NCBI RefSeq assembly: GCF_036017915.1
Contig: NZ_CP107929.1
Span: 2,697,501 to 2,761,500, forward strand
Origin: Micromonospora sp. NBC_00421
GTDB taxonomy: Bacteria > Actinomycetota > Actinomycetes > Mycobacteriales > Micromonosporaceae
Reading direction: 5' to 3'
Length of the DNA: 64,000 nt
Below the pieces are notes generated by a model, which saw only the letters and a program-made list of their open reading frames with translations, searched no databases and had not been told where the DNA came from. This document shows positions 1 through 8,995 of the stretch, in pieces; positions within the stretch are counted from its first letter, which is position 1; each line of letters opens with the position of its first letter. The translations under genes and the position numbers were made by a program.

Positions 1-147
1 CTCTTCGGACAATTGCCGGAACAGTCGTCGTCGGGGCCGTCCTTTTGTCGGTAGATCTCCGGTGGACCTTGCGCGCAGGCCCACCGGCCGCCCAGGGTAG
101 GGCACCGGCTGCCGTACCCCTGTCGCGCAGCCAACCAGGGGAGATCC

Positions 148-1380
148 ATGCATGGTGAGCTTCAGCGCATAGTCGACGCCGTCGCCGCCCGGGTGGGGCG
201 TCCTGCCCTCATCGAGGACCGGCGGCAACGGGTGGTCGTCTACAGCGAACACGACGGACCGATGGACGAGGTACGCCGGATGTCGATCCTGCGCCGGCAG
301 ACCACCCCGGAGGTGATCGCCTGGTTCCGCCGGATGGGCGTGCTGACCGCCCGCGAGCCGGTGCGTACCCCCGCCGACGTCGACCTCGACCTGCTCCCCC
401 GGGTCTGCGTGCCGATCTGGCACGACGACCTGCTGCTCGGGTTCGTCTGGTTCATCGACGACGACGGGTCGATGACCGACGCCGACATCGCCACCGCGAC
501 CGGTGCCTTCACCGACCTGTCGCTGGCCCTCTACCGGGAGAACCTGCTCGGTGAGCTGGCCTCCCAGCGGGAGGCCGAGGCCACCCGGACCCTGCTGGTG
601 GAGAGCCCGCAGGCCCGCGCGCACGCCGTCCGGGCGCTGCTGGAGGAGGGTACGGTCGCCGGTGACGGCACCACCACCGCGGTGGTGGCCCAGCTCGCCC
701 CGGCCGCCGGGCGACACCCCGACGAGGTGGCCCGGATCGCCCTGGAGCAGGCGCTGGTGGCGACCCGCCGGTGGCTCGGTGTCCGGGAGTCGCTGCACAT
801 GGTCTGGCCCGACCACGGGGTGCTGCTGATCTGTGGTGACCGGATCGCCGGTCGCCCCAGCGCGCAGGCCGCCGCCGACCATCTGGACGAGGCGCTACGC
901 AATGCGACCCGGGGGCTGTCCTCGGTGGACCGGACGGTGACCGGCATCGGTCAGCCGCGGCCGGGGCTGGCCGACGCGGTGCAGTCGTACCGGGAGGCGG
1001 TGCAGGCGGCCCGGGTGGGTGTCCAACTGCCGGCGCTCGGCCGGGTGGTCTCCTGGGCCGGGCTGGGCATCTACCGGGTGCTGTCCCAGTTGGACGGTCG
1101 GCACCTGGACGTCGCCGGGGTGCACCCCGGGTTGGAGCGGCTGCTGCGCGACGACGCCCACCAGGTGCTGCTGGAGACCCTGGAGGCCTACCTCGACCTG
1201 GCCGGCAACGCCCACGCCACCGCCGAGAAGCTGCGGCTGCACCGGACCACCCTCTACTACCGGCTGCAACGGGTCGAGCAGCTCGCCGACACCGACCTCA
1301 AGGACGGCAACGAGCGGTTGTGCCTGCACCTGGCGATGAAGCTGGGCCGGCTGACCGGCCACTACCGGACCCCGTCCTGA
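148..1380 (+). CDS. PucR/CdaR-family transcriptional regulator
   Basis: The 410-aa protein ends in the helix-turn-helix of the PucR family (about residues 340-400), with the motif LRLHRTTLYYRLQRVEQL preceded by a helix around TLEAYLDLAGNAHATAEKL. The N-terminal 300 residues look like the sensory and GGDEF-like middle parts of this family and contain no enzyme motif I recognise. A GGGGAGA ribosome-binding site lies just before the ATG. Members of this family usually activate nitrogen, purine or sugar catabolism genes, but the target cannot be read here. The neighbour downstream is a secreted peptidase with its own likely promoter, so regulation of it is only a guess. Confidence 0.85.
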   Translation: MHGELQRIVDAVAARVGRPALIEDRRQRVVVYSEHDGPMDEVRRMSILRRQTTPEVIAWFRRMGVLTAREPVRTPADVDLDLLPRVCVPIWHDDLLLGFVWFIDDDGSMTDADIATATGAFTDLSLALYRENLLGELASQREAEATRTLLVESPQARAHAVRALLEEGTVAGDGTTTAVVAQLAPAAGRHPDEVARIALEQALVATRRWLGVRESLHMVWPDHGVLLICGDRIAGRPSAQAAADHLDEALRNATRGLSSVDRTVTGIGQPRPGLADAVQSYREAVQAARVGVQLPALGRVVSWAGLGIYRVLSQLDGRHLDVAGVHPGLERLLRDDAHQVLLETLEAYLDLAGNAHATAEKLRLHRTTLYYRLQRVEQLADTDLKDGNERLCLHLAMKLGRLTGHYRTPS

Positions 1381-1749
1381 CCGACCCGACCGTCCGCAGC
1401 GGACGACCGGACCGCACCGCTGTGACAGCCCGTGTCCGCCCGGACAGATCATTGACAGATCCGAGCGGGTACGGCCAGGATGGGCGCACCGATCGGCAAT
1501 GCCCCCACGACCGACCGTAACCAGGTACGTCCCTCGCCCGTCACGCGGACCGGATCGGCGCCGGTCGGCCACCTCCGGCGCGTCCGGGAGACCCTCGGGT
1601 CCCCGTTCTCCGGCAGGTCGACGTCATGATCGGCCGCCGACCGTCGCCCGACTGTCGGCGTCCGTACTCCCCGTTTCGCACGCCGCCCGACGGCGGGCGC
1701 CGCCGCGCGCCGTCGGCCCGTCTCGCACCCCCAGGAAAGGTGGCCCGAG
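1381..1749. other. Intergenic region between regulator and carboxypeptidase
   Basis: These 369 bases hold no convincing gene. A short 5-bp hairpin (CGTCC/GGACG) follows the regulator at 1391-1405 and is a weak terminator at best. A TTGACA/CAGGAT promoter candidate lies at 1452-1481, leaving a leader of about 260 nt before the carboxypeptidase. Confidence 0.5.
1452..1481 (+). promoter_or_regulatory. Candidate housekeeping-sigma promoter of the M14 gene
   Basis: A perfect TTGACA (1452-1457) is followed after 18 nt by CAGGAT (1476-1481), one base from an actinobacterial TAGGAT-type -10. It is the best promoter-like pair upstream of the carboxypeptidase. Confidence 0.45.
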
Positions 1750-4185
1750 ATGTCCCGTTCCGCACTCCCCCGCCGTTGGCGGCGGTTACCCGCCGCGACC
1801 GCCGCCGGCGTGGCACTGCTGTTGCTCGCCGGGCCGGCGACCGCCGGCACCGCCGCCCCGCCCGACCGGGAGCCCGACGCCCCGATCGTGCTCGAACGCT
1901 CCGCCGACGAGCAGGCCGACGTGGTGGAGGTGGTGGTCGACGGTGCCGCCCGGTTGGACGAGCTGGTCGCCACCGGGGTCGACCTCGACCACCACGTCAC
2001 CCAGACCGCGCAGGGCATCGTGGTGCACGCAGTGGTCACCCCCACCGAGGTCGCCGCGCTCAAGCGGATGGGCTACCGGGTCGGTGCGGTGCTGCACGAC
2101 TCCGCCGACTCCGCGCAGCGGGTCAGCGAGCGGGATGCGACGATCGCCGCCCACCGGGCCGAGAACCGGGCGTACACGGCGACCCTGGAGCGCAGCGCCG
2201 CCACCTCGGACGTGAAGATCATCCGGGCTGACTTCTACACCTCCGGCACCAACCAGGTGCTCTCGGTCGAGGCGAAGTGGGCCCAGGGGCAGACCTCCAC
2301 CAGCGCGCTGACCGTGGCCCGGGACAGCGGGCCGGGCACCGAGATCGGCTCCGGCGGCACCCAGAGCATCACCCGGTTCGTCGACGCCGGGGTCTACCTC
2401 TACCACCGGGGCGCCGCCGCCGTCACCGCCCGACCGCAGCGCATCCAGATCACCAGCCCCACCGGGGACGTGGCGGTCGCCGAGGTGAAGGAATGGCTGC
2501 CGATCCCGGCCGACAGCCCGGAGGGGCCCGGCTACCAGAAGGACTTCGTCACCAGCTACCTCACCCCGACCGAACTGTACGACCGGATCAAGCGACTGGC
2601 CGACGCCTACCCGCAGCTGGCCGAGGTGGTGAAGCTGCCGTACCAGACCAACGGATACCGGCGTAAGGCGCAGGTGGTGCTCGGCGGCACCAACGCCACC
2701 CGGGTCGCGGTGGACTCGCTCGCCTGGGGTCACGAGGGCGGCAACGACATCAGCGTCGAGCTGGTGAACCCGGGCGCGGCCGACCGGCCGCTGGCGGTCA
2801 CGGTGACCGGCAAGGCCATCCGGGTCAGCCTGGCCACCGACGCCGCCGGGGCGGTGACCAGCACCGCCGCCCAGGTCGCCGCGGCGCTGACCGCCGAGGC
2901 GGGCACGCTGGTCAAGGCGTACACCTATCGGGGTGACGCCGGGGCGGGGGTGGTCGCGCCGGTCGCGCCGACGCCGCTGTCGGACAACCTGAAGGCCCCG
3001 GCCGGGGTCTCCCGCGACCCGCACCCGGTGTATGCCATCCGGATCGGCAAGTACCGGGACGGCTCCCGCACCGGGGTGCTGGCGTACGCGCAGGAACACG
3101 CCCGGGAGTGGGTGCCGCCGTTGGTGACCATCGAGACCGCCGAGCGGCTGCTGCGCAACCACGCCACCGACGAGAACACCAAGCAGTTGCTGCGCACCCT
3201 GGACATCTGGATCGTCCCGTCGATCAACCCGGACGGCGGGCACTACTCGTTCTACGACTACGCCTCGCAGCGCCGCAACATGACCAACCACTGCGCGCCG
3301 GGCGGTGCCACCGACGCGCTGGCCCGCAACTCGTGGGGGGTGGACAACAACCGCAACTACACCGAGTACAGCCTCTTCGACGGTTACTCGGGGGCGTCGG
3401 CGAGCTGCACCGGTGACACCTATGCCGGGCCGAGCGAGCTGTCCGAGCCGGAGAACCGCAACGTCGACTGGCTGGCCCAGCGGCCCAACATGAAGTTCTC
3501 GATGAACCTGCACTCCTCCGGCAACTACTTCATGTGGTCGCCGGGCGCGTACGCCACCCCGGGGCGGGTCTCCGCGCCCCGGCCGTCGCTCGCCGACGAG
3601 TCGTTCTTCTGGGGCGCGTCGTCGCGGATCCTCACCGCGATCAAGCGGCACCGCAACATGGCCGTCACCCCGGCCCGGACCGGCCCGATCTCCGACGTGC
3701 TGTACTCGGCGGCCGGCAACTCCGGCGACATGCTCTGGTACAAGTACGGCATCTACGCCTGGAACTTCGAGGTCGGCACCAGCTTCCAGCCCACCTGGGA
3801 CGAGGCGCACCAGGAGACCATGGAGTTCAGCAACGGCCTGGTCGAGCTGCTGCGGGTGGCCCGGGACTTCGACAAGGACAAGAAGCGCCCGACCAGCACC
3901 CTGTCGGTCGCGCCGAGCCCGACCGAGGGCACGGTCAGTGTCCGGTTCGACGTCAGCGAGCCGGCGGCGGTGTTCTACACCCTCGACGGCTCCCGACCGA
4001 CCTTCGACTCCACCCTGTACGCCTCGGCGGGCATCCGGGAGGGGGCCGAGACGCTGACCGTCCCGGTCGGCACCAAGGTGCACTGGTTCTCGGTGGACGC
4101 GGCCGGCAACATCGAACGCAACTACCGGCCGGACGACGACAGCTTGACCTTCAACCGGGGCTGGGCGACCCTGCCCACCGGCTGA
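1750..4185 (+). CDS. Secreted M14 zinc carboxypeptidase with C-terminal chitobiase-type domain
   Basis: The 811-aa preprotein starts with an Arg-rich signal peptide (about 1-32) and a propeptide-like region to about residue 250. The M14 zinc site is clear: H450-x-x-E453 in QEHAREW, third ligand H588 in NLHSSGN, and catalytic E674 in WNFEVGTS. It should cleave C-terminal residues from peptides outside the cell. Between the start of the catalytic domain (about 300) and the HxxE motif there is an extra segment of about 110 residues. Residues 715-800 (VFYTLDGSRPTFDS, FSVDAAGNIE) resemble the chitobiase/beta-hexosaminidase C-terminal beta domain. Start supported by AGGAAAGG ahead of the ATG. Confidence 0.9.
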   Translation: MSRSALPRRWRRLPAATAAGVALLLLAGPATAGTAAPPDREPDAPIVLERSADEQADVVEVVVDGAARLDELVATGVDLDHHVTQTAQGIVVHAVVTPTEVAALKRMGYRVGAVLHDSADSAQRVSERDATIAAHRAENRAYTATLERSAATSDVKIIRADFYTSGTNQVLSVEAKWAQGQTSTSALTVARDSGPGTEIGSGGTQSITRFVDAGVYLYHRGAAAVTARPQRIQITSPTGDVAVAEVKEWLPIPADSPEGPGYQKDFVTSYLTPTELYDRIKRLADAYPQLAEVVKLPYQTNGYRRKAQVVLGGTNATRVAVDSLAWGHEGGNDISVELVNPGAADRPLAVTVTGKAIRVSLATDAAGAVTSTAAQVAAALTAEAGTLVKAYTYRGDAGAGVVAPVAPTPLSDNLKAPAGVSRDPHPVYAIRIGKYRDGSRTGVLAYAQEHAREWVPPLVTIETAERLLRNHATDENTKQLLRTLDIWIVPSINPDGGHYSFYDYASQRRNMTNHCAPGGATDALARNSWGVDNNRNYTEYSLFDGYSGASASCTGDTYAGPSELSEPENRNVDWLAQRPNMKFSMNLHSSGNYFMWSPGAYATPGRVSAPRPSLADESFFWGASSRILTAIKRHRNMAVTPARTGPISDVLYSAAGNSGDMLWYKYGIYAWNFEVGTSFQPTWDEAHQETMEFSNGLVELLRVARDFDKDKKRPTSTLSVAPSPTEGTVSVRFDVSEPAAVFYTLDGSRPTFDSTLYASAGIREGAETLTVPVGTKVHWFSVDAAGNIERNYRPDDDSLTFNRGWATLPTG

Positions 4186-4199
4186 GGTCCGGTAGGGCA

Positions 4200-4233
4200 C
4201 CAGCGGGGGTCCGCGCCGCCGGACCCCCGCTGG
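4200..4233. terminator. Bidirectional hairpin terminator
   Basis: CCAGCGGGGGTCC (4200-4212) and GGACCCCCGCTGG (4221-4233) form a perfect 13-bp stem with an 8-nt loop. It sits between the convergent carboxypeptidase and cyclase genes. It has no U tract, which is usual in actinobacteria. Confidence 0.8.
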
Positions 4234-4242
4234 TCGACCGGC

Positions 4243-4926
4243 TCAGTCCTCGGCCCGCCACCTGTAGAACTCCGTCGCCACCGCGTCCAGCGGGCTGCCC
4301 CAGGTCTCCGGGTCGAAGGGACTGATGTACGGGCTGAGGTCGTCCATGATCTGGGCGAAGGCCGGCTGGTCGTGGCGCTCCGCGACGGCGCCGTCGAACG
4401 ACTCGCCGGTGCGCTCCAGCACGTGCAGGTAGACGTCGTCGATCGAGTAGAGCCACCGCCCGGTGACCCCCATCATGGTGGGCAGCGGGCCGGCGTCGGA
4501 CTCGGCGAAGATCTGCGCGACGGTGGGTTCCGCGCCGGGCTTGATCCGGGCCACGATGACCGTCCGGGTCGGCTCGCCCGACGGCTCCCCCGCATCGGCC
4601 GGCGGCTCGGTCGGTGCCCACCTGTAGAACTCCTTCGCCACCGAGTCCGACGGGTTCCTCCAGTCCCTCGGGTAGGGCGTCACGTACGGGCCGATCTTCT
4701 CGGCGATCTGCTGGAAGGCGGGCAGACCCCGGGTCTGCCCGGTCACCTTCGGGTCCGCGTTCCGTTCGATCAGGTGGATGTAGAGGCCGTGGAAGGACAG
4801 CAGGGTCCGCGCGACCACGCCCAGGTCCTGCGGCCGGGTGGTGCGGTCGTAGTACCCGAACACGTCGGCGACGGTCTGCTCGCTGCCCGGCACCATGCGG
4901 CAGACGATCACGTTACGGAAGGTCAT
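4243..4926 (-). CDS. Tandem TcmI-type polyketide cyclase (two fused domains)
   Basis: The frame runs farther upstream, but the ATG at 4926 is preceded by GAGGAG and gives the family's N-terminus MTFRNVIVCRM. The 227-aa product holds two copies of the approximately 110-aa TcmI fold (residues 1-115 and 122-227). The copies share the pattern RxxxxxLYxHLxER...F.I...PYI/VxP and the ending FYRW. TcmI proteins steer late ring closure of type II polyketide chains. Single-domain proteins are the norm, so this is a duplication within one gene. It is the last gene of the tailoring cassette, 16 nt after the P450. Family assignment is firm; the substrate is unknown because no polyketide synthase lies in the window. 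Confidence 0.85.
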   Translation of the reverse strand: MTFRNVIVCRMVPGSEQTVADVFGYYDRTTRPQDLGVVARTLLSFHGLYIHLIERNADPKVTGQTRGLPAFQQIAEKIGPYVTPYPRDWRNPSDSVAKEFYRWAPTEPPADAGEPSGEPTRTVIVARIKPGAEPTVAQIFAESDAGPLPTMMGVTGRWLYSIDDVYLHVLERTGESFDGAVAERHDQPAFAQIMDDLSPYISPFDPETWGSPLDAVATEFYRWRAED

Positions 4927-4942
4927 CGAAGCTCCTCGGAGA

Positions 4943-6232
4943 TCAGACGGTACGGGTCGACTCGGTGGGACGGGGGCGACTGGCCGGCGGGTACGCCCCC
5001 GGCGGGGCGGAGGCGGTGAACCGGACGGGCAACTCCAGCAGACCCCGGAACGGTGACGCCGCCGGCAACCGACGCAGCTCGGCGGGCGGCACCGCGAGGC
5101 GCAACCCGGGCAACCGGCGCAGCAGCGCCGACAGACCGATCTGTGCCTCCATCCGGGCCAGCGAGACGCCGAGGCAGTAGTGCACGCCGTGACCGAAGCC
5201 CAGGTGCGGCCCGCGGACCCGGCGCAGGTCCAACCGGTCCGGGTCGACGAAGTGCGCCGGGTCGTGGTTGGCCGCGTTGAGCACCACGCCGACGATCGAC
5301 CCGGCGGGGATGCGTACCCCCTGGTATTCGACGTCCTCGGTGGCGACCCGGGGGCTGGCCACCGGCAGCGGGCCGTCGAAGCGCAGCAGCTCCTCGATCG
5401 CCGAGGGCAGCAGCTCCGGGCTCTCACGCAGCAGGTCGAGCTGGTCGGGGTGGGTCAGCAGGGCCACCGTCGCGTTGCCCAGGAAGTCCGCGGTGGTCTG
5501 GTGCCCGGCGAACAGCAGCAGGAACGTGGTGGTCACCAACTCCGCCTCGGACAGTCCGCCGTCCTGGTCACAGGTGTCGATCAACGCGCTGATCATGTCG
5601 TCGGCCGGGATGGTCCGCTTGGCGGCCACCAGGTCCGCCAGGTATTGGTGCAGCCGTACCTGCGCCTCGCCGACGGCCGCCCGTTCCTCGGCCGGTGGTC
5701 GCCGCGTCGACCCGGAGGTCCGGATCACCTGGGTCCAGTCGAGCACCCGGTCCTGGTCGGCCCGGGGCACCCCGAGCAGTTCGCAGATCACCACCATCGG
5801 CAGCGGGATCGCGAAGTCGTGCATCAGTTCGGCCCGTCCCTGCGCGACGAAACCGTCGACCAGGTCGTCGACGATCTGCCGCACCCGGGGTCGCAGCGCC
5901 TCGATCCGACGCGGTGCGAACGCCTGCGACACCAACCGGCGCAGCCGGGTGTGCTCCGGCGGGTCGGAGTTGAGCATGTTCCGGTTCAGCGCCTCGGAGT
6001 TCGGGCCGAAGAGCTGGAGGTAGTGCTGGCCGGGGCCGTAGAGGTCCTTGGACAGCCGGGGGTCGGTCAGCGCCGCCCGCGCGTCGTCGAACCGGGTGAG
6101 CAGGTACGAGTCGAACCGCGGCGAGCTGACCGGGCAGACCGGCGCGTCCGCGCGCAACCGGGCGAAGGACGGGTAGGGATCGGCGGCGAACTGCTCGGTG
6201 TAGAGCTGCGCCGCGGGCACCGGCTCGGTCAT
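4943..6232 (-). CDS. Cytochrome P450 (soluble bacterial type)
   Basis: The 429-aa protein has the I-helix oxygen-binding motif AGHQTT (242-247), the ExxR pair E281/R284, and the heme loop FGHGVHYCLG with ligand C353. This is a complete class I P450 that would need ferredoxin partners encoded elsewhere. Length and motifs resemble CYP105/CYP107-type hydroxylases of secondary metabolism. Its ATG overlaps the stop of the small ABM gene upstream (ATGA), so the two are translationally coupled. The C-terminus is a Pro/Arg-rich tail of about 20 residues. A role as polyketide hydroxylase is inferred from its neighbours. Confidence 0.92.
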   Translation of the reverse strand: MTEPVPAAQLYTEQFAADPYPSFARLRADAPVCPVSSPRFDSYLLTRFDDARAALTDPRLSKDLYGPGQHYLQLFGPNSEALNRNMLNSDPPEHTRLRRLVSQAFAPRRIEALRPRVRQIVDDLVDGFVAQGRAELMHDFAIPLPMVVICELLGVPRADQDRVLDWTQVIRTSGSTRRPPAEERAAVGEAQVRLHQYLADLVAAKRTIPADDMISALIDTCDQDGGLSEAELVTTTFLLLFAGHQTTADFLGNATVALLTHPDQLDLLRESPELLPSAIEELLRFDGPLPVASPRVATEDVEYQGVRIPAGSIVGVVLNAANHDPAHFVDPDRLDLRRVRGPHLGFGHGVHYCLGVSLARMEAQIGLSALLRRLPGLRLAVPPAELRRLPAASPFRGLLELPVRFTASAPPGAYPPASRPRPTESTRTV

Positions 6233-6549
6233 CTCGCCCCCTCCCGCGCGCTGGGCATGCTGTGCAGCACCTGGTAGGTGTGCCGTTCGGCGGATTCCCG
6301 CAGCTCACGCACCACCCGCAGCAGCCGGTCCCGGTGTTCGCTGCGACCGAAGGCGTCCAACCGTTGCCGGTCCGCCCAGTCGCTGATGATCAGATAGCTG
6401 CGGGGGTCGTCGGCGTCGCGGACCAGGTCCTGCCGCAGGCACCCGTCGAGCAGCCGGATCTGCTCCGCCGCCGAGAGCCACTCCGCCTCGAACCGTTCGG
6501 CGCACCCCTCCCGGGTACGCATGGCGAGCACGGTGCGCACCGCCGTCAT
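6229..6549 (-). CDS. Small antibiotic-biosynthesis-monooxygenase (ABM) domain protein
   Basis: The 106-aa protein is a single ferredoxin-like alpha/beta ABM domain. Typical ABM features are RTVLAMRTREGCAERFEAEW at the first strand and YLIISDWADRQRLDAF at the third. ABM proteins of this size include cofactor-free quinone-forming oxygenases (ActVA-Orf6 type), but many are of unknown function. It overlaps its neighbours by 4 nt on both sides, which shows strict translational coupling in the cassette. It resembles the two ABM domains at the N-terminus of the next upstream gene, which suggests amplification of this domain inside the cluster. Confidence 0.8.
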   Translation of the reverse strand: MTAVRTVLAMRTREGCAERFEAEWLSAAEQIRLLDGCLRQDLVRDADDPRSYLIISDWADRQRLDAFGRSEHRDRLLRVVRELRESAERHTYQVLHSMPSAREGAR

Positions 6550-8825
6550 CGCGCGCCGCCGAAGACCAGGTGCAGGTTCTTGCGCAGCGCGTCGGCGTCG
6601 ATCGGCTGGCTGCGGAAGCCGACGTGCCCGTCCGGACGGATCAGGTACAGGGCGGTGCCGGCCACCCCGTACCGGGACCGGAACTCACCCCCGGCGTCGC
6701 GTACCACAGGCGGCGCGAGCAGCCCCGGTTCCTCGGCGTCCGGACTGAGCAGCAGGTAGACGTCGACCTCACCCCGGGTCAGGGCGCGGACGTCGGCGCA
6801 GAGCCCCGCCACGGCGGCCACCGCCGCCGGCTCGGCCGACGCGTCGGCGTAGACAAGCAGGGTGTGCCGGGTGCCCCCGGTCAGGTCGCGCAGCCGCAGT
6901 GGATGCCCGACCCCCTGCCGCTCCAGCCCACCCAGGTCGGGGGCGCGGTCACCGGGGTGGGGGCCGGCGCGCAGCGCGTCGGGGTCGGTCACACACTCCC
7001 CGACCAGCGGGCTGTCGGCGTAGCTGAGCAGCAGGGACATCTCCTGGAGGAACTGCCGTTCCAGATCGGCGCGGTCCAGTTCGTCGGTGAACGCCATCCG
7101 CACCGCCCGACCGACGATCTCCTCCCCCTCCGGGCGGCGTTCGGCCTCGTAGCTGTCCAGCAGCCCGGGGGCGGCGATCCCCCGTACCGCAAGCGCCACC
7201 TTCCAGGACAGGTTCCAGGCGTCCTGGATGCCGGTGTTCATCCCCTGCCCACCGGCGGGTGGGTGCAGGTGCGCCGCGTCACCGACCACGAAGACCCGGC
7301 CGTGGCCGTACCTGTCGACGATGCCGTGGCTGATCCGGAACACCGACGACCAGCGCAGGTTCGTCGCCCGGGTGCCCGGCGGGGCGAGCCGGTCCAGGGC
7401 GGCCTGCACGTCGTCGAGGGTCGGCTCGGCCAACTCCTCGCTGAACCCGGGCGGGGCGTCCCGGCCGCCGGTCTGGGCGAAGAACCGGGGCGGCGCGAGG
7501 GTCGCGATCCGGTACCGGCCCTGCCCGCGCAGAGGTACGCAGACCAGCATCCCGTCCATCCGACCGTCGGTCTCGTGCAGGAACCGCAGCAGGTGCCCGT
7601 CGGGCATGTCCCAGTTCACGTCGACATCGGCGAGCATGAACAGCTGCGGGAACCGGCCCAGCCCACCCGAGAACGTCAACCCGAGCAGGTCCCGGACCCG
7701 GCTGTGCGCGCCGTCGGCACCGATGAGGTACTTCGCCCGTACCGTCTGGGCGCCGCCGCCGGCGAGGGCGAGCGTGGCCAGCACGCCGTCCGCGCCCTGG
7801 GTGAACCCGGTCAGCTCCGTGCCACGCTGCGGCCGTACGCCGAGGGTGGCCAGCCGGTCGGTGAGGATCCGCTCGGTCTCGTACTGGGGCAGGCCGAGGT
7901 GCGCGTACGGCAGTCCGGGCAGCTCCCAGCTCATCCGGTGGGTCTGCGTGCCGTTGACGAAGACCACGTTGCCGGTGAGCCACACCCCGGCGTCCATCGC
8001 CTCCCGCACGATGCCCTGCTCCGCCCAGATCTCCATGGTGCGGCAGTGCACCCCGATCGCCTTGTCGGCCTGGCCGGGCGGCACGGCCAGCTTCTCGACC
8101 ACCCGGCAGTCGATGCCGCGCCGGGCCAGCTCGACGGCGGCGGTCAGCCCGGTCGGCCCCGCCCCGACGATCAGTACGTCCGTTGTCGTGTGCACGTCGG
8201 TCTCCCTACCGGTACTGGCTGCCCGGTCGGTGCCGGGGTGAGCCGCGAGGTGGAACAGGCGGCGGCGGAAGTCGAGCAGGAACGGCGCGATCGGCCCGGC
8301 CTCCTCCCGCGCGTGGGCCGGGTTGGCGACCCAGCGGTGGAACTCCGCCTCGGTACGCCACTCGGCGAAGATGTGGTGCACGTCCGTGCAGGGCTCGCGC
8401 AGCAGGTCCTCGCGCAGGTAGCCGGGGACCCCGGCCATCCGGGCGGTCACCTCGGCGTGGCCCCGGTGAAACTCGGCGAGCCGGGCGGCCGGCACGGTGA
8501 CCTGGACGTCCACCAGGATCGTCGGATGCCCACCCGGCTCGTCGCGCATCACCCGGTGGTCGTCGGCGGTGGTCGGTTCGCAGCCGGTGCGCAGGGCGTC
8601 GGCGAGGCGGGCGGCCACCGGGCCGTTCTCGTAGGCGAGCAGGGCGGCGTCATCGGCCCACTCGGTGGCGACGACGAAGGTGTGCGGGTCGTGCGCGTCC
8701 AGGAACAGGTCCCGCCGCAGGTTGCCGGGGAGCGCACCGATCTGCTCCGCGGTCGCCTGCCAGGCCGAGCGGACGGCCTGTCCGGCACCGGGGCGCGCGC
8801 GGATCCGGAGCATTGTCCTGATCAT
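6546..8825 (-). CDS. ABM-ABM-FAD aromatic monooxygenase fusion
   Basis: The 759-aa frame has two ABM domains (about 1-95 and 100-195) followed by a full class A flavin monooxygenase of the PheA/pentachlorophenol hydroxylase type. FAD motifs are visible: GAGPTGLTAAVELARRG (from about 221), the DG motif GADGAHSRVRDLLG, and the GD motif VGDAAHLHPPAGGQGMNTG. The last 160 residues are the usual thioredoxin-like tail. It should hydroxylate an aromatic polyketide with NAD(P)H. The ATG at 8825 has GGGAG upstream. A strong internal ribosome-binding site and GTG at codon 211 lie exactly at the domain border, so a separate 549-aa flavoprotein may also be made. It is the first gene of the cassette. Confidence 0.88.
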   Translation of the reverse strand: MIRTMLRIRARPGAGQAVRSAWQATAEQIGALPGNLRRDLFLDAHDPHTFVVATEWADDAALLAYENGPVAARLADALRTGCEPTTADDHRVMRDEPGGHPTILVDVQVTVPAARLAEFHRGHAEVTARMAGVPGYLREDLLREPCTDVHHIFAEWRTEAEFHRWVANPAHAREEAGPIAPFLLDFRRRLFHLAAHPGTDRAASTGRETDVHTTTDVLIVGAGPTGLTAAVELARRGIDCRVVEKLAVPPGQADKAIGVHCRTMEIWAEQGIVREAMDAGVWLTGNVVFVNGTQTHRMSWELPGLPYAHLGLPQYETERILTDRLATLGVRPQRGTELTGFTQGADGVLATLALAGGGAQTVRAKYLIGADGAHSRVRDLLGLTFSGGLGRFPQLFMLADVDVNWDMPDGHLLRFLHETDGRMDGMLVCVPLRGQGRYRIATLAPPRFFAQTGGRDAPPGFSEELAEPTLDDVQAALDRLAPPGTRATNLRWSSVFRISHGIVDRYGHGRVFVVGDAAHLHPPAGGQGMNTGIQDAWNLSWKVALAVRGIAAPGLLDSYEAERRPEGEEIVGRAVRMAFTDELDRADLERQFLQEMSLLLSYADSPLVGECVTDPDALRAGPHPGDRAPDLGGLERQGVGHPLRLRDLTGGTRHTLLVYADASAEPAAVAAVAGLCADVRALTRGEVDVYLLLSPDAEEPGLLAPPVVRDAGGEFRSRYGVAGTALYLIRPDGHVGFRSQPIDADALRKNLHLVFGGAR
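8193..8207 (-). promoter_or_regulatory. Internal ribosome-binding site and GTG at the ABM/FMO junction
   Basis: AGGGAG (8207-8202) lies 6 nt before an in-frame GTG (8195-8193) that begins VHTTTDVLIVGAGP, the natural N-terminus of a flavin monooxygenase. There is no stop codon between the ABM part and this point. Confidence 0.55.
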
Positions 8826-8995
8826 GGGGTCTCCCTTGACGGCCTGCCCGTGACGGGGGTCCCGACCGCCGGCACCTGCACCGGCACGTCGTCGTTCGAC
8901 CCTGTCGCAGGTCCCGTCACCCCATCGTCACCGAGGGGCCGCCCCGGGTCGCCACCCGTTGACGCCGCCGCGACGGCGCACCCGGACCTGTCGGT

